A DNA stretch of 64,000 nucleotides from Clostridium sp. AF37-5 (GCF_003477605.1 NZ_QUDR01000006.1:62001-126000); one strand, 5' to 3'. Positions 1 to 8,372 are shown, counted from the stretch's first letter. The notes: a model not told the origin generated them from the sequence alone. A program made the numbers and translations.

Positions 1-1121
1 TCGGAAAAACGACGGTTCGTGCAAAGACCTACAGCGGCAAGCGCATCAAGGTAAAAGTTACGGTAAAAGCACCGGTGCTTAGTGATACGTTAAAGACCGC
101 TTACATCAAAGATTTTAAGATTGGTGCAGCGGTGACTACGTGGCAGCTTGAGGGAGCCGGAGCCTACGCAAAAGCGAAGGCACTGATTACCAATCAGTTT
201 AATTCGATTACAATGGAAAACCAGATGAAACCGGAGTCACTTCTGAGCAAAGAAAATCAGACACGCGGAACCGACACCAATGTTTTGATTAACGAAGAAA
301 TTCTTCGGAAAGTATTGAAACTTGCCAGTGATAACGGATTAAAACTGCGTGGGCATACGCTTGTATGGCACAGTCAGACGCCGGAATGGTTCTTCCATAA
401 AGATTATAATGTTGACAAGTCACTTGTTTCTAAGGATGTGATGCGTCAACGAATGGAAAGCTATATTAAGAAGGTTCTCACATACTGCCAGGAAAATTAT
501 CCGGGTGTTGTCTATGCATGGGATGTTGTAAATGAGGCGGTCAATGATGATGGTACGATGCGCACATCATCCAACTGGTATAAAGTATATGGTGATGTCG
601 GCTATGTGACAGATGCGTTTACTTTTGCCCGTAAATATGCAGATAAAGATGTGAAACTTTTCTTAAACGATTACAATGAGTATGCAGCGGCAAAAAGAGA
701 CCGTATTTATCAGGTGGTAAAAGACTTGTATGACAAAGGCTTGTGTGACGGCGTTGGTATGCAGTCTCATTACTCCATGACAAGTCCGACAATTGCTGCG
801 GTAAAGGTAGCAATTCAGAAGTACAACCAGATTGATCCGGGCAAGATTGAAATTCAGTTGACGGAGTTAGATATTCATAATACATTCCGGACAGCAGCTG
901 ACCAGAAAAGTGTAGCAACAAAATACCAGTCATTATTTAACATGCTGGTAGACAGCAGAAGAAATCAGAAAATCAATATTACCGGTGTTACCTTCTGGGG
1001 ACTTACCGATGGGGATTCCTGGTTGTCTGATTTCAAAGGAGAAACGAGTTATCCATTGCTCTTTGGAGCAGACTATGCAGCGAAATCAGCTTATTTTGCT
1101 GTGCTGAACGCTGCCAAATAA
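1..1121 (+). CDS. GH10 endo-1,4-beta-xylanase, C-terminal part (5' end outside window)
   Basis: This is the 3' part of a secreted xylan-hydrolysing enzyme. The reading frame is open from base 3, so the GTG at 75 is not a real start. The first ~24 residues are Lys/Thr-rich and end in KVTVKAP, which looks like the last strands of an Ig-like (Big_2) module. The rest is a glycoside hydrolase family 10 barrel. The family's acid/base Glu sits in WDVVNEAV and the nucleophile Glu in QLTELDIH. LRGHTLVWHSQTPEWF is the usual GH10 substrate-cleft block. The domain is complete at the C-terminus and nothing follows it. It resembles the two full xylanases at 50-54.7 kb but is a separate locus. Confidence 0.95.
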   Translation, partial: GKTTVRAKTYSGKRIKVKVTVKAPVLSDTLKTAYIKDFKIGAAVTTWQLEGAGAYAKAKALITNQFNSITMENQMKPESLLSKENQTRGTDTNVLINEEILRKVLKLASDNGLKLRGHTLVWHSQTPEWFFHKDYNVDKSLVSKDVMRQRMESYIKKVLTYCQENYPGVVYAWDVVNEAVNDDGTMRTSSNWYKVYGDVGYVTDAFTFARKYADKDVKLFLNDYNEYAAAKRDRIYQVVKDLYDKGLCDGVGMQSHYSMTSPTIAAVKVAIQKYNQIDPGKIEIQLTELDIHNTFRTAADQKSVATKYQSLFNMLVDSRRNQKINITGVTFWGLTDGDSWLSDFKGETSYPLLFGADYAAKSAYFAVLNAAK

Positions 1122-1133
1122 GGAGGGATTGGT

Positions 1134-1286
1134 TTGAATCCAATTAGTGTTCTGATTCTTGTATTAATTGTGGTTGCGGCTATCTTTGTGATTACTTATG
1201 TGGCGCATGACCGTGGTTCCTCGATGTGTTCCGGATGCCATGGTGATTGTGCAAACTGTGGCAAAAAGTCGAAAAAAAAAGAATAA
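1134..1286 (+). CDS. small Cys-rich single-pass membrane protein (FeoB-associated type)
   Basis: This is a 50-residue protein starting at TTG 1134, with AGGAGG just upstream overlapping the xylanase stop codon. Residues ~4-23 form one hydrophobic helix. The tail contains Cys in a CxxCxxxCxxC pattern (MCSGCHGDCANC) and ends in a Lys run. This matches the small FeoB-associated Cys-rich membrane protein family seen in clostridia. No feoB is adjacent, so a link to iron uptake is not supported here. The cysteines may bind a metal or iron-sulfur cluster, which is an inference. Confidence 0.7.
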   Translation: MNPISVLILVLIVVAAIFVITYVAHDRGSSMCSGCHGDCANCGKKSKKKE

Positions 1287-1319
1287 GTACAAATACGATA
1301 AAAAATCGTAAAGTAGTTG

Positions 1320-1348
1320 TTGTATGTTTTTAAAAATTGGTATATAAT
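1320..1348 (+). promoter_or_regulatory. sigma-A promoter of the 1355-1581 RNA gene
   Basis: TTGTAT at 1320-1325 and TATAAT at 1343-1348 are separated by exactly 17 bases. The predicted transcription start near 1355 falls just before the first hairpin of the RNA below. Confidence 0.65.
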
Positions 1349-1354
1349 AATAGT

Positions 1355-1581
1355 ACCAGAAAGGAAGTTCCTTTCTCCTATATCAATAGGATACGAGGTA
1401 TAAGGAGTTTACCTCCGCTGTACTGGCAGCGATAACAACTTTGCGTTTACTCTAATATGAGGATAATCTATCAAGTCGGGTGAAAAGCCTGATTATATGG
1501 TGGCAAGCACCAGAATGAAACCAGTTAATATGTTAGTTGAGAAGGGAAATCTTTATATTTTTGTATAAAGATTTCTCTTTT
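1355..1581 (+). ncRNA. structured non-coding RNA of unidentified class, own promoter and terminator
   Basis: No coding frame fits this ~225-base stretch, but it is dense in hairpins. AGAAAGG/CCTTTCT lies at ~1358-1377, followed by CCTAT-ATCA-ATAGG, GGAG/CTCC, CGCTG/CAGCG near 1417-1432, TCGGG/CCTGA near 1477-1493, and GGTG-GCAA-GCACC near 1500-1512. It starts at a consensus promoter and ends at a strong intrinsic terminator (1546-1581). It therefore looks like an independent RNA gene rather than a riboswitch of the next gene. Size and multi-stem layout are compatible with the raiA-type RNA of Firmicutes, but I cannot confirm the class from memory. The rod-shaped fold of 6S RNA does not fit well. 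Confidence 0.55.
1546..1581 (+). terminator. intrinsic terminator of the 1355 RNA gene
   Basis: GAAATCTTTATA (1546-1557) pairs perfectly with TATAAAGATTTC (1564-1575) and is followed by a pyrimidine run (TCTTTT). It lies just ahead of the Shine-Dalgarno of the 1598 gene. Confidence 0.75.
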
Positions 1582-1597
1582 AATCTAAAGGGGATAA

Positions 1598-2302
1598 ATG
1601 AAATACCAAACACGAAAAGTAAAGCATTTAACAGATTTACAGTTATTAGCACAATTACATTTAGGCGCAAAAATTTATTCAAAGTATGCGGAAAGTGCAT
1701 TGTTGCTTATATTTAGCGGTGGAAAAAACAAACCATATGAGGCGTATGAGGTTTTTGCGCATAAATACAATTTCATGCATCTTGCCGGAGTTAAGAGTCA
1801 AACATTAGGTGCTGCGGAATTTTATCAAGCATGTTTAGAAGGAAAAATAAAAAGGGAAGATTGCTCACCTGTTCATTCAGTATCTAATATGTATTCGAAG
1901 GTATCGGTTTTGAACCAATTGTTGGATTTGAAAAATAGCAAGTGTTATAAAATCGGAGAAAAGGATTTAGTGACAAAAAATAATGATTTTGAGATGGCGA
2001 TAGGTAATAGTTCAGGTGTCGTCGGATATGATCATAGAATTTCTTTAAAAGGCACAAATATTGTTGATAAAACCAAACTTTCAATGCCCACAACATTGAT
2101 TACTACTCCAATTACCCAATTAGTGTCAAAACCGGAGAAGATAATATTTATATTGCAAAGAAATTTAGATGAAGAGAAATACGAGAAAATATTTTTTGAG
2201 ATAAAAAAAGGCTTATTGCAGGAAGAATATTATTTGTTACCCGCACAAATCAGGCAGCGTATTAATCCACTTGTCCAGTTAGAAAAAGAAGTTCCTTCAT
2301 GA
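1598..2302 (+). CDS. PBECR4-like domain protein (putative nuclease fold)
   Basis: This 234-residue cytoplasmic protein has no signal peptide. The ATG at 1598 follows AAGGGG. The block NFMHLAGVKSQT, followed by an AAEFYQACLEGK-type helix, resembles the PBECR4 family (phage/Barnase-EndoU-colicin-RelE-like nuclease), which is common as stand-alone proteins in Lachnospiraceae. No catalytic assignment can be made from the sequence alone. The gene is AT-rich compared with its neighbours. Its last codons lie inside the left arm of a long terminator hairpin. It sits alone between an RNA gene and a convergent sigma/anti-sigma pair. Confidence 0.55.
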   Translation: MKYQTRKVKHLTDLQLLAQLHLGAKIYSKYAESALLLIFSGGKNKPYEAYEVFAHKYNFMHLAGVKSQTLGAAEFYQACLEGKIKREDCSPVHSVSNMYSKVSVLNQLLDLKNSKCYKIGEKDLVTKNNDFEMAIGNSSGVVGYDHRISLKGTNIVDKTKLSMPTTLITTPITQLVSKPEKIIFILQRNLDEEKYEKIFFEIKKGLLQEEYYLLPAQIRQRINPLVQLEKEVPS

Positions 2303-2356
2303 GAGACTATAACGCAAAGCGTTATCTCGTCTCTGCACGAAGGAACTTCTTTTTCT
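2281..2356. terminator. bidirectional nested-hairpin terminator, copy 1
   Basis: AGAAAAAGAAGTTCCTTC (2281-2298) pairs perfectly with its complement at 2339-2356. Inside this stem is a second, conserved hairpin (TGAGAGA.TATA.CGC-AA-GCG.TAT...CGTCTCTGCA). The arms contain the last codons of the + strand gene and the stop codon of the - strand gene, so it serves both convergent genes. The internal part recurs at 3840-3907 with compensating changes (ACGC/GCGT against TCGC/GCGA). Confidence 0.85.
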
Positions 2357-3188
2357 AGGCATCTACTTCAAAGGTAACGAAGATATACTTTTTGTCTTTG
2401 TTAAATTTTGAATTTTGAACTTGTGCTCCTGTTAATTTCTGGTGTTTTACTTTGATATTCACGGATTTCTGTGTTCCATCATTAAATGTAGCAGTGCAGG
2501 TTATGGTAACATTGCCAAGTGCTTTGTTTCTTGCGTGTAATTCCGAATCGCTTTCTGCTTTTCCATCGAAAAGTGCCGTTGCATCGGCAGAAGAAATTTT
2601 ACAGTCGTCATCGGTTATACTTACAGTAAACTGCTTTTCCGGCGTTTCTTTTGCGTTTATGGTGAAGAAACGGTAATTTGATTGAGAGCTTCCTTTGCAC
2701 AATTCGCCCTCCTTGAAATATTTGGAGTGTTCTGCTTTTGTAACAAAGAAATGCCCCTTATTGATGCGGTATGTGACCGTTTTAATGTTGTTTCCCTCAA
2801 ACTGCAACGGGGCATTTATACTGTAGGAAACAAACTGTTTGCCTGCCTCGCCGCCACACCACATCGAGGTATAACCGGGATTGGCATAGACCCTCATCTG
2901 ATTTTTCTTTGTGTGTTTGATTTCTGCTGCGTTGACTTTCACAACAAAGGAATTTGTGACGGCTGTGTTCTGGGCTTTTTCCGGTTTAATAGTTTTATAT
3001 CCAATGCCCCAAATAAGTGCCAGACAAGCGGCTGCGGCAATGGCGCTTTGTATTATTCGATGTTTTCTCATAGTGCTTTTCCTCCTTTTTGACCTAGACG
3101 GAGTTTCCTTTATGAGGATTTCCTCATCGGAAATATCCGGTCTGAGTGCTTGTTTTAAGATGTTTTCAAATTCAGTATCATTCATCAT
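2355..3188 (-). CDS. membrane-bound anti-sigma factor-like protein
   Basis: This is a 277-residue protein whose start codon overlaps the stop of the upstream sigma factor gene (ATGA), the usual arrangement of a cognate sigma/anti-sigma pair. Residues 1-~40 form a charged cytoplasmic segment with an ExLKQALRPDISDEEIL helix. Residues ~45-63 form one transmembrane helix. The remaining ~200 residues are predicted extracellular and beta-rich. I do not recognise a named extracellular domain. The function as anti-sigma is inferred from topology and context. It likely holds the sigma factor at the membrane until an external signal arrives. Confidence 0.6.
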   Translation of the reverse strand: MMNDTEFENILKQALRPDISDEEILIKETPSRSKRRKSTMRKHRIIQSAIAAAACLALIWGIGYKTIKPEKAQNTAVTNSFVVKVNAAEIKHTKKNQMRVYANPGYTSMWCGGEAGKQFVSYSINAPLQFEGNNIKTVTYRINKGHFFVTKAEHSKYFKEGELCKGSSQSNYRFFTINAKETPEKQFTVSITDDDCKISSADATALFDGKAESDSELHARNKALGNVTITCTATFNDGTQKSVNIKVKHQKLTGAQVQNSKFNKDKKYIFVTFEVDA

Positions 3189-3715
3189 AAGGCAGCCTCC
3201 AATTTCTTTTTAAGAATCATTTTTGCGCGGCGCAGTCGGCTCTTTACCGTATTTTCTGAAACTTGCAGACAAGTGGCAATTTCTGGAATTTTTAAATCGG
3301 CAGAGTAGAATAGTTCGATTACCGTGCGGTACTTTTCCGGTAAATCAAAAACCATTTTTTGCACCAGTGCATTGGTTTCATTTTGCACTACCGTTTGCTC
3401 CGGTGTTTTAGTGTCAGCCGAAATAACTTTCAAATTGCCGCTCTCATCCTGTGCTTCATAACTTTCAAAGGATGCCAGCCGCTTTCGCCTTGCATATTTT
3501 CTTCTTTGATTTTTCCAGAGGAAGATGGCTACAGACAGCGTGTAACTTTTGAGGTTTTTATCAACATTCAAATGCTGTAATTGTTCCAGCAATTTCAACA
3601 TCGTATCTTGATAAAGTTCATCCCCCTCTATTTTGCTCGCTGTTGTCATGCGGCAGAATCGAAGGATGTCAGCACCCTGCGCCTGCACATATTCATCAAA
3701 CTCTTGTTTTGTCAC
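3185..3715 (-). CDS. ECF-type RNA polymerase sigma factor
   Basis: This 176-residue sigma-70 family protein has region 2 at ~ residues 10-75 (DELYQDTMLKLLEQLQHL, then a YTLSVAIFLWKNQRRK segment). Region 4 lies at ~ residues 118-170, with an HTH in LKIPEIATCLQVSENTVKSRLRR. Regions 1 and 3 are missing, which is the ECF pattern. The start ATG follows AAGGAAG-type sequence on the minus strand. It is co-transcribed with the membrane anti-sigma gene. A GAAAC-containing box upstream (3777-3786) could be its own promoter element, suggesting autoregulation. Confidence 0.9.
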   Translation of the reverse strand: MTKQEFDEYVQAQGADILRFCRMTTASKIEGDELYQDTMLKLLEQLQHLNVDKNLKSYTLSVAIFLWKNQRRKYARRKRLASFESYEAQDESGNLKVISADTKTPEQTVVQNETNALVQKMVFDLPEKYRTVIELFYSADLKIPEIATCLQVSENTVKSRLRRAKMILKKKLEAAL

Positions 3716-3776
3716 ATGAATCTTCCTTTCTTTTGCTCAAAAGACATCTTTCACAAGTATATTGTCATGGGAGGGG

Positions 3777-3787
3777 AAAAAGTTTCA
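3777..3787 (-). promoter_or_regulatory. candidate ECF -35 box upstream of the sigma factor gene
   Basis: On the minus strand this reads TGAAACTTTTT, close to the GAAAC-type -35 element used by many ECF sigma factors. It lies ~65 bases before the sigma start. The -10 side (ACAATATAC) is less certain. Confidence 0.35.
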
Positions 3788-3839
3788 AGAAAAAACTTTC
3801 CCTTTATTTTAGTCAGTGAAAAGTGTACACAAACAAATA

Positions 3840-3907
3840 AAAAAAGCCCCTTTGTGAGAGAATATATCGCGAAGCGATATCCCGTCTCTGCACAAAGGGA
3901 CTTTTTT
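3840..3907. terminator. nested-hairpin terminator, copy 2
   Basis: AAAAAAGCCCCTTTGTG (3840-3856) pairs with CACAAAGGGACTTTTTT (3891-3907), with one mismatch. The interior carries the same conserved core as copy 1: GAGAGA, then ATATATCGC-GAA-GCGATAT, then CCCGTCTCTG. It lies directly downstream of the DUF1292 gene on the minus strand and insulates it from the sigma operon. Confidence 0.85.
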
Positions 3908-4283
3908 AGTCCTCTAATTTTTTATTAATAAATTCATCCCAGACGCTGTCGTCTTCATCCTCTTCTGCATCGTCCTCATCTTCGACATCGATATCCGACA
4001 TCTCGGAATCAATAATCTGCTGCAAAACATCGACAAGCTGTTCTAACAGGGCATCATCTTCGACCGGCGCAATTTCTAACTCGGTTTCTCCTTTCCAGTT
4101 TGTACTGCCATCAATGGAGAAGAAATAAAACTCACCGGTTTCATTCTCTGCCTCACAAAAAGCACCATAATCCTGTCCATCATATTCAAACACAAACTGA
4201 AGTTCACACTCTGTCGTTGTGCCGTCTTCATCTTCCATGGTAAGTGTCAAATCTTCTAATTCTTCATAATTAATATCTGCCAT
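3906..4283 (-). CDS. DUF1292 family acidic protein
   Basis: This small soluble protein has 125 residues. The start chosen is ATG at 4281-4283 (MADINYEE), because GGAGG lies seven bases upstream of it; the TTG four codons earlier overlaps that site. The core (ITLTMEDEDGT-type opening, EYDGQDYGAFCEAEN, then a FFSIDG strand) matches DUF1292/YrzB-like proteins. The C-terminal third is extremely acidic (DVEDEDDAEEDEDD). Family function is unknown. In other Firmicutes such genes often sit near the Holliday-junction resolvase ruvX/yrrK, which is not seen here. Confidence 0.85.
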   Translation of the reverse strand: MADINYEELEDLTLTMEDEDGTTTECELQFVFEYDGQDYGAFCEAENETGEFYFFSIDGSTNWKGETELEIAPVEDDALLEQLVDVLQQIIDSEMSDIDVEDEDDAEEDEDDSVWDEFINKKLED

Positions 4284-4381
4284 AATTTCCTCCAATTCAG
4301 ATTTATAATTTGTTTCTTAAACTGTATCATGTTTTTAGCGGAAATGCAACTATTCTGGCACTAACATTGTATTTTAGCCCC

Positions 4382-4410
4382 TTGCGTCCGTGCCGTCCTC
4401 GTTTTATACT
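4382..4410 (+). promoter_or_regulatory. promoter placing transcription start at the helicase ATG
   Basis: TTGCGT (4382-4387) and TATACT (4405-4410) are 17 bases apart. The expected start of transcription, 6-8 bases after the -10 box, coincides with the ATG at 4417, so the message may have no leader. Confidence 0.5.
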
Positions 4411-4416
4411 ATAGGT

Positions 4417-6813
4417 ATGAGCAAAGAAAAGACGATTAAAATATCCGTAAGAAACCTAGTGGAATTTGTTTTCCGCGAGGGAGATATTGTAAGTGGCGGC
4501 GCGGGTGTGAGAAATGTAGAGGCAATGCAGCTTGGCAGCCGTATTCACAGAAAAATACAAAAAAGTATGGGCGTTGGATATGAATCCGAGGTTCCTTTAT
4601 TTACAATACAAAAATTTAAGAGTGCCGAATATGAAGAAGATTTTTCCTTGAAAATTGAAGGGCGTGCGGACGGCATTTTTACCGATGGCGATTTGACAGT
4701 GATTGATGAGATTAAGGGCGTGTATCTGCCGGTGCAGGATTTGGAAAAGCCGTTGTTTATCCATCAGGCACAGGCAATGTGCTACGCCTATATCGTGGCA
4801 GAAAATGAAAATCTGGATGAAATCGGAGTGCAGCTTACCTATTGTCATCTGGAGACCGAGCAGGTGGTGCGGTTTCGGGAGACTTTTTCACGAATTGAGA
4901 TTGTACAGTGGTTTCGGAATTTGATGGATGAATATGAAAAATGGGCGGTTTATCAGTATGACTGGAAAAAGCAGAGAGATGCATCCATTACGGAACTTAC
5001 CTTTCCGTTTTCCTATCGTCCGGGGCAGAAAGAGCTGGCGGCGATGGTTTATCATACGGTGGAAAAAGGAAAGCGGCTGTTTGTTGAAGCGCCGACGGGG
5101 GTAGGGAAGACGATTAGTACAGTCTTTCCGGCGGTAAAGGCAATGGGAGAAGAAGTTTGCGATCGGATTTTTTATCTGACGGCAAAAACGATAACAAGAA
5201 CGGTGGCGGAAGACTGTTTTGAACTGCTTGGAAAACAAAAACTGCTTTTTAAAACCCTAACGATTACTGCAAAGGAAAAAATGTGTGTAATGGACACGGT
5301 TTCCTGCAATCCGGGTGAGTGTGAGCGTGCGAAAGGGCATTATAACCGAGTGAATGAGGCGGTTTACGACATGTTAATTCATGAGCATAAAATGAGCCGG
5401 GATATGATTGAGAAATATGCCGAAAAACATCAGGTTTGTCCGTTTGAAATGGCGTTGGACGCCGCCCTTTTTGCAGATGCCGTGATTTGTGATTACAACT
5501 ATGTTTTTGATCCGAATGTGTATCTGCGGAGATTTTTTTCGACTGAGAAAAAAGGAAATATGGTGCTTTTGGTGGATGAGGCACACAATCTTGTGGAGCG
5601 CGGCAGGGAAATGTATAGTGCGAGGCTTGTGAAAGAAGATTTTCTTGCAGTAAAGAAGATTGTGAAGGCGATGGAACGACACGAAAAACGTCCGGAAGTA
5701 CATTATATACTGCGGAAATTTGAAAAATCGCTGGAGGCGGCGAACCGTGTGCTGCTTGCATGGAAAAAAGAGTGCGACGAATTTGAAGTGATTTCGGATG
5801 CGGGAATGCTGGAGTTTGCTCTTCTTCGTGTGGCAGGAGATTATGAATTGGTGGCAAAAGAATATCCGGTACTGCCAGAGCGTGACACGATTTTATCGCT
5901 TTATTTTGATGTCCGCCGGTTTCTTGCAGTGCTGGAAAAATTTGATGAGAGTGACCGGATTTATCTGGATTATGATGAGGAGCGGAAGTTTCGCATTAAA
6001 ATCCAGTGCATGGACCCGTCCGGCTGCCTGAAAGAAGTGATGGAACGGGTGCAGAGCACCATCTTTTTCTCGGCGACTCTTTTGCCAATCCGTTACTATA
6101 AAGAACAGCTTGGCGGGGAGAAGGAAGATGCCGCGGTTTATGCTAAATCCGTATTTTTACCGGAACAGAGAAAAGTGATGATTGCCCGCGATGTGACGAC
6201 AAAATATACAAGGCGCGGGGCGACAGAATACGAAAAGATTGCGGCGTACATTGACAGTTTTATCTCAGCAAAGGAGGGAAATTATCTGCTCTTTTTCCCG
6301 TCGTACCGTTTTATGGATGAAATTGTAACAAGGCTTCCTAATAGAGAGAATCAGAAGATTCTTGTACAGATGCCCGAAATGCGTGAGCGGGAGAGAGAAG
6401 AGTTTTTGGAGGCATTTTCTGAAGAAACAGACAAAAGCGTGATTGGGTGCTGCGTTATGGGAGGCATTTTCAGTGAAGGAATTGATTTGAAAGAAGAATG
6501 TCTGATTGGCGCGGTCGTAGTAGGAACCGGGATTCCAATGGTTTGCCATGAAAGGGAGTTGTTCAAGGATTATTACGAGGAGAAAAAAGGGGATGGGTTT
6601 TCGTATGCCTATTTGTATCCGGCAGTAAATAAAGTGTTTCAGGCGGGTGGACGAGTGATTCGTACAATAAACGACAAAGGGGCAATTCTTCTTTTGGATG
6701 AGCGGTTTATGCAAAAGCAGTATCAGGATTTGTTCCCGAGGGAATGGTACCCATTTGATGTTGTGAATTGTGAAAAGATGAAAGAACTGCTTGCAGAGTT
6801 TTGGCAGGAATAA
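4417..6813 (+). CDS. XPD/DinG-family ATP-dependent DNA helicase with N-terminal PD-(D/E)XK domain
   Basis: This is a 798-residue superfamily 2 helicase. Residues ~20-190 form a Cas4/RecB-like nuclease fold (GSRIHRKIQ, EGRADGIFTDG, VIDEIKG carrying the Asp, Glu and Lys). The helicase core has Walker A in EAPTGVGKT and a VDEAHNL box II. Four Cys (MCVMDTVSCNPGEC and HQVCPFE) form the XPD-type iron-sulfur cluster site. C-terminal motifs include FFSATLLP, GIFSEGIDL and a QAGGRVIR motif VI. A GTG nine codons upstream is an unlikely start because it lies inside the promoter. The role is probably DNA repair or R-loop/damage processing, by family analogy. The gene appears monocistronic. Confidence 0.9.
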   Translation: MSKEKTIKISVRNLVEFVFREGDIVSGGAGVRNVEAMQLGSRIHRKIQKSMGVGYESEVPLFTIQKFKSAEYEEDFSLKIEGRADGIFTDGDLTVIDEIKGVYLPVQDLEKPLFIHQAQAMCYAYIVAENENLDEIGVQLTYCHLETEQVVRFRETFSRIEIVQWFRNLMDEYEKWAVYQYDWKKQRDASITELTFPFSYRPGQKELAAMVYHTVEKGKRLFVEAPTGVGKTISTVFPAVKAMGEEVCDRIFYLTAKTITRTVAEDCFELLGKQKLLFKTLTITAKEKMCVMDTVSCNPGECERAKGHYNRVNEAVYDMLIHEHKMSRDMIEKYAEKHQVCPFEMALDAALFADAVICDYNYVFDPNVYLRRFFSTEKKGNMVLLVDEAHNLVERGREMYSARLVKEDFLAVKKIVKAMERHEKRPEVHYILRKFEKSLEAANRVLLAWKKECDEFEVISDAGMLEFALLRVAGDYELVAKEYPVLPERDTILSLYFDVRRFLAVLEKFDESDRIYLDYDEERKFRIKIQCMDPSGCLKEVMERVQSTIFFSATLLPIRYYKEQLGGEKEDAAVYAKSVFLPEQRKVMIARDVTTKYTRRGATEYEKIAAYIDSFISAKEGNYLLFFPSYRFMDEIVTRLPNRENQKILVQMPEMREREREEFLEAFSEETDKSVIGCCVMGGIFSEGIDLKEECLIGAVVVGTGIPMVCHERELFKDYYEEKKGDGFSYAYLYPAVNKVFQAGGRVIRTINDKGAILLLDERFMQKQYQDLFPREWYPFDVVNCEKMKELLAEFWQE

Positions 6814-6819
6814 AAACGA

Positions 6820-6844
6820 CGGATTCCATATTCTTTGGAGTCCG
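6820..6844. terminator. weak hairpin between convergent genes
   Basis: CGGATTCC (6820-6827) pairs with GGAGTCCG (6837-6844), with one G-U pair. It lies between the helicase and the convergent sugar transferase. The T tract is poor, so termination is uncertain. Confidence 0.4.
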
Positions 6845-6852
6845 CCATAATT

Positions 6853-8280
6853 TTAGTATGCATTTTTATTTACGAAACCTTTGAAAATTGTCAGGAATAA
6901 AATTTTAATATCCAGTCCTAACGTCCAGTTTTCAATGTAATACAAATCACAGTCGATTCGCATGCGGATGGATGTATCACCGCGGTAGCCGTTTACCTGC
7001 GCCCAGCCGGTGATGCCCGGACGAACCTGATGTTTAATCATGTAACGAGGAATTTCTTCCTTAAATTTTTCCACAAAGAACGGACGCTCCGGTCTTGGTC
7101 CGACAAGGCTCATATCGCCTTTTAACACATTGAAAAACTGTGGTAATTCATCCAAACTGGTTTTTCGGATGAATTTGCCAATTGGTGTTACGCGGGGGTC
7201 GTTCTGCACCGTCCATGCCTGTTTTTCTTTTGAGGCGTCCTGCACTTCCATTGAGCGGAACTTAAACATTTTAAACGGCTTATTGTGAAGACCAACACGC
7301 TCCTGCTTGAAAATAAGAGGTCCCGGCGATGTGATTTTAATAATCGCTGCCACCACTGCCATCGGAATGGAGAACAGGATAATTAAAAGCAGCGCACCTA
7401 CAATATCAATTGCACGCTTGCAAAAACGGTTAAACGAGTTTGAAAGCGGAATATTTCTCACGTGGATGACCGGCAGTCCATCCAAATCTTCGGTATACGG
7501 ACGGGTTGGAATGATATTGTTGTAATCCGGAATAAACTTTGTGTGAACGCCGGATTTTTCTGTTACGGCAACAATCCCTTCCAGACTGTCGTAGTGGTCG
7601 ATGCTCAGCGTAATTGCTGTTTCATCGTAATCATTTTCGGACAGCATTTTCTCTAACTCGTCTACTCGCCCAATCACATGAATGTCGCGGTAAGAATAGC
7701 CAAGCGGTTTATGGTTGTCCAAAATACCATGAATGGAAATACCCCATTCGGGATGTGCCAATAGTCTGTCGATGTAACCTTCTGCGGCACGGCTGTAACC
7801 GATTAATAAAATATGTTTGTGGTTCATTCCTTTTCTGCGAATCTTGCGAAGAAGTGTTGTCGTGCAAAAACGGAATAAAACTTCCAGTATAAAATTCAGC
7901 GTAACAAAAATAATAATAAACAAACGGGCGTAAGTACCATTGCGAATAAAAAACAGAAAGGCAACGCAGTAGAGAATTCCTACAACATTGGATTTTAAAA
8001 TGTTAAAAATTTCTGATTTTCTGCTCTTGGTACGTTTGGGGTCATACAAGTGGAAAAAATAATAGGAAACGAGGTAACAAGGAATCAGCATAATCAAAAT
8101 TTGCATGTAATCCTTTAACGAGCCGTAAATACCGACCGGTTCCTCAATCCATTCCCACCGAATTAAAATGCTATCGTTGCTAAAGCGCAGGTAATATGCG
8201 CGGATGAACGAAAATACAATAATTGCCGTGTCTATTAATATACGAAAAAGATTTAGGAGTTTTTGATTTCCCTTAATCAA
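6853..8280 (-). CDS. polyprenyl-phosphate sugar-1-phosphate transferase (WcaJ-like)
   Basis: This 475-residue integral membrane enzyme would start exopolysaccharide or cell-surface glycan synthesis by moving a sugar-1-phosphate to undecaprenyl phosphate. The N-terminus has about four transmembrane helices (residues ~10-135). These are followed by a CoA-binding-like middle domain (HILLIGYSRAAEGYIDRLL) and another hydrophobic helix near 290. The conserved bacterial sugar transferase domain follows (ITSPGPLIFKQERVGLHNKPF, KFRSM, TSLDELPQFFNVLKGDMSLVGPRP, written here in separate blocks). The sugar cannot be told from sequence. No other glycan genes flank it. Confidence 0.92.
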   Translation of the reverse strand: MIKGNQKLLNLFRILIDTAIIVFSFIRAYYLRFSNDSILIRWEWIEEPVGIYGSLKDYMQILIMLIPCYLVSYYFFHLYDPKRTKSRKSEIFNILKSNVVGILYCVAFLFFIRNGTYARLFIIIFVTLNFILEVLFRFCTTTLLRKIRRKGMNHKHILLIGYSRAAEGYIDRLLAHPEWGISIHGILDNHKPLGYSYRDIHVIGRVDELEKMLSENDYDETAITLSIDHYDSLEGIVAVTEKSGVHTKFIPDYNNIIPTRPYTEDLDGLPVIHVRNIPLSNSFNRFCKRAIDIVGALLLIILFSIPMAVVAAIIKITSPGPLIFKQERVGLHNKPFKMFKFRSMEVQDASKEKQAWTVQNDPRVTPIGKFIRKTSLDELPQFFNVLKGDMSLVGPRPERPFFVEKFKEEIPRYMIKHQVRPGITGWAQVNGYRGDTSIRMRIDCDLYYIENWTLGLDIKILFLTIFKGFVNKNAY

Positions 8281-8372
8281 ATCAATCCAGTCCTTTCTAT
8301 TTATAGTTTAGTATGTCCATAAGTATAAATAGTATATCTCATTTTTGCCTTTTTCACAAGAAAAATGTCAGC

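Noticed and set aside
1355..1581. 6S RNA
   Set aside because: Several short separate hairpins dominate, rather than one long rod with a central bubble.
5264..5857. Long minus-strand frame inside the helicase gene
   Set aside because: It is a shadow of the helicase, Pro/His/Ser-rich with no ribosome site, while the sense frame carries all helicase motifs.
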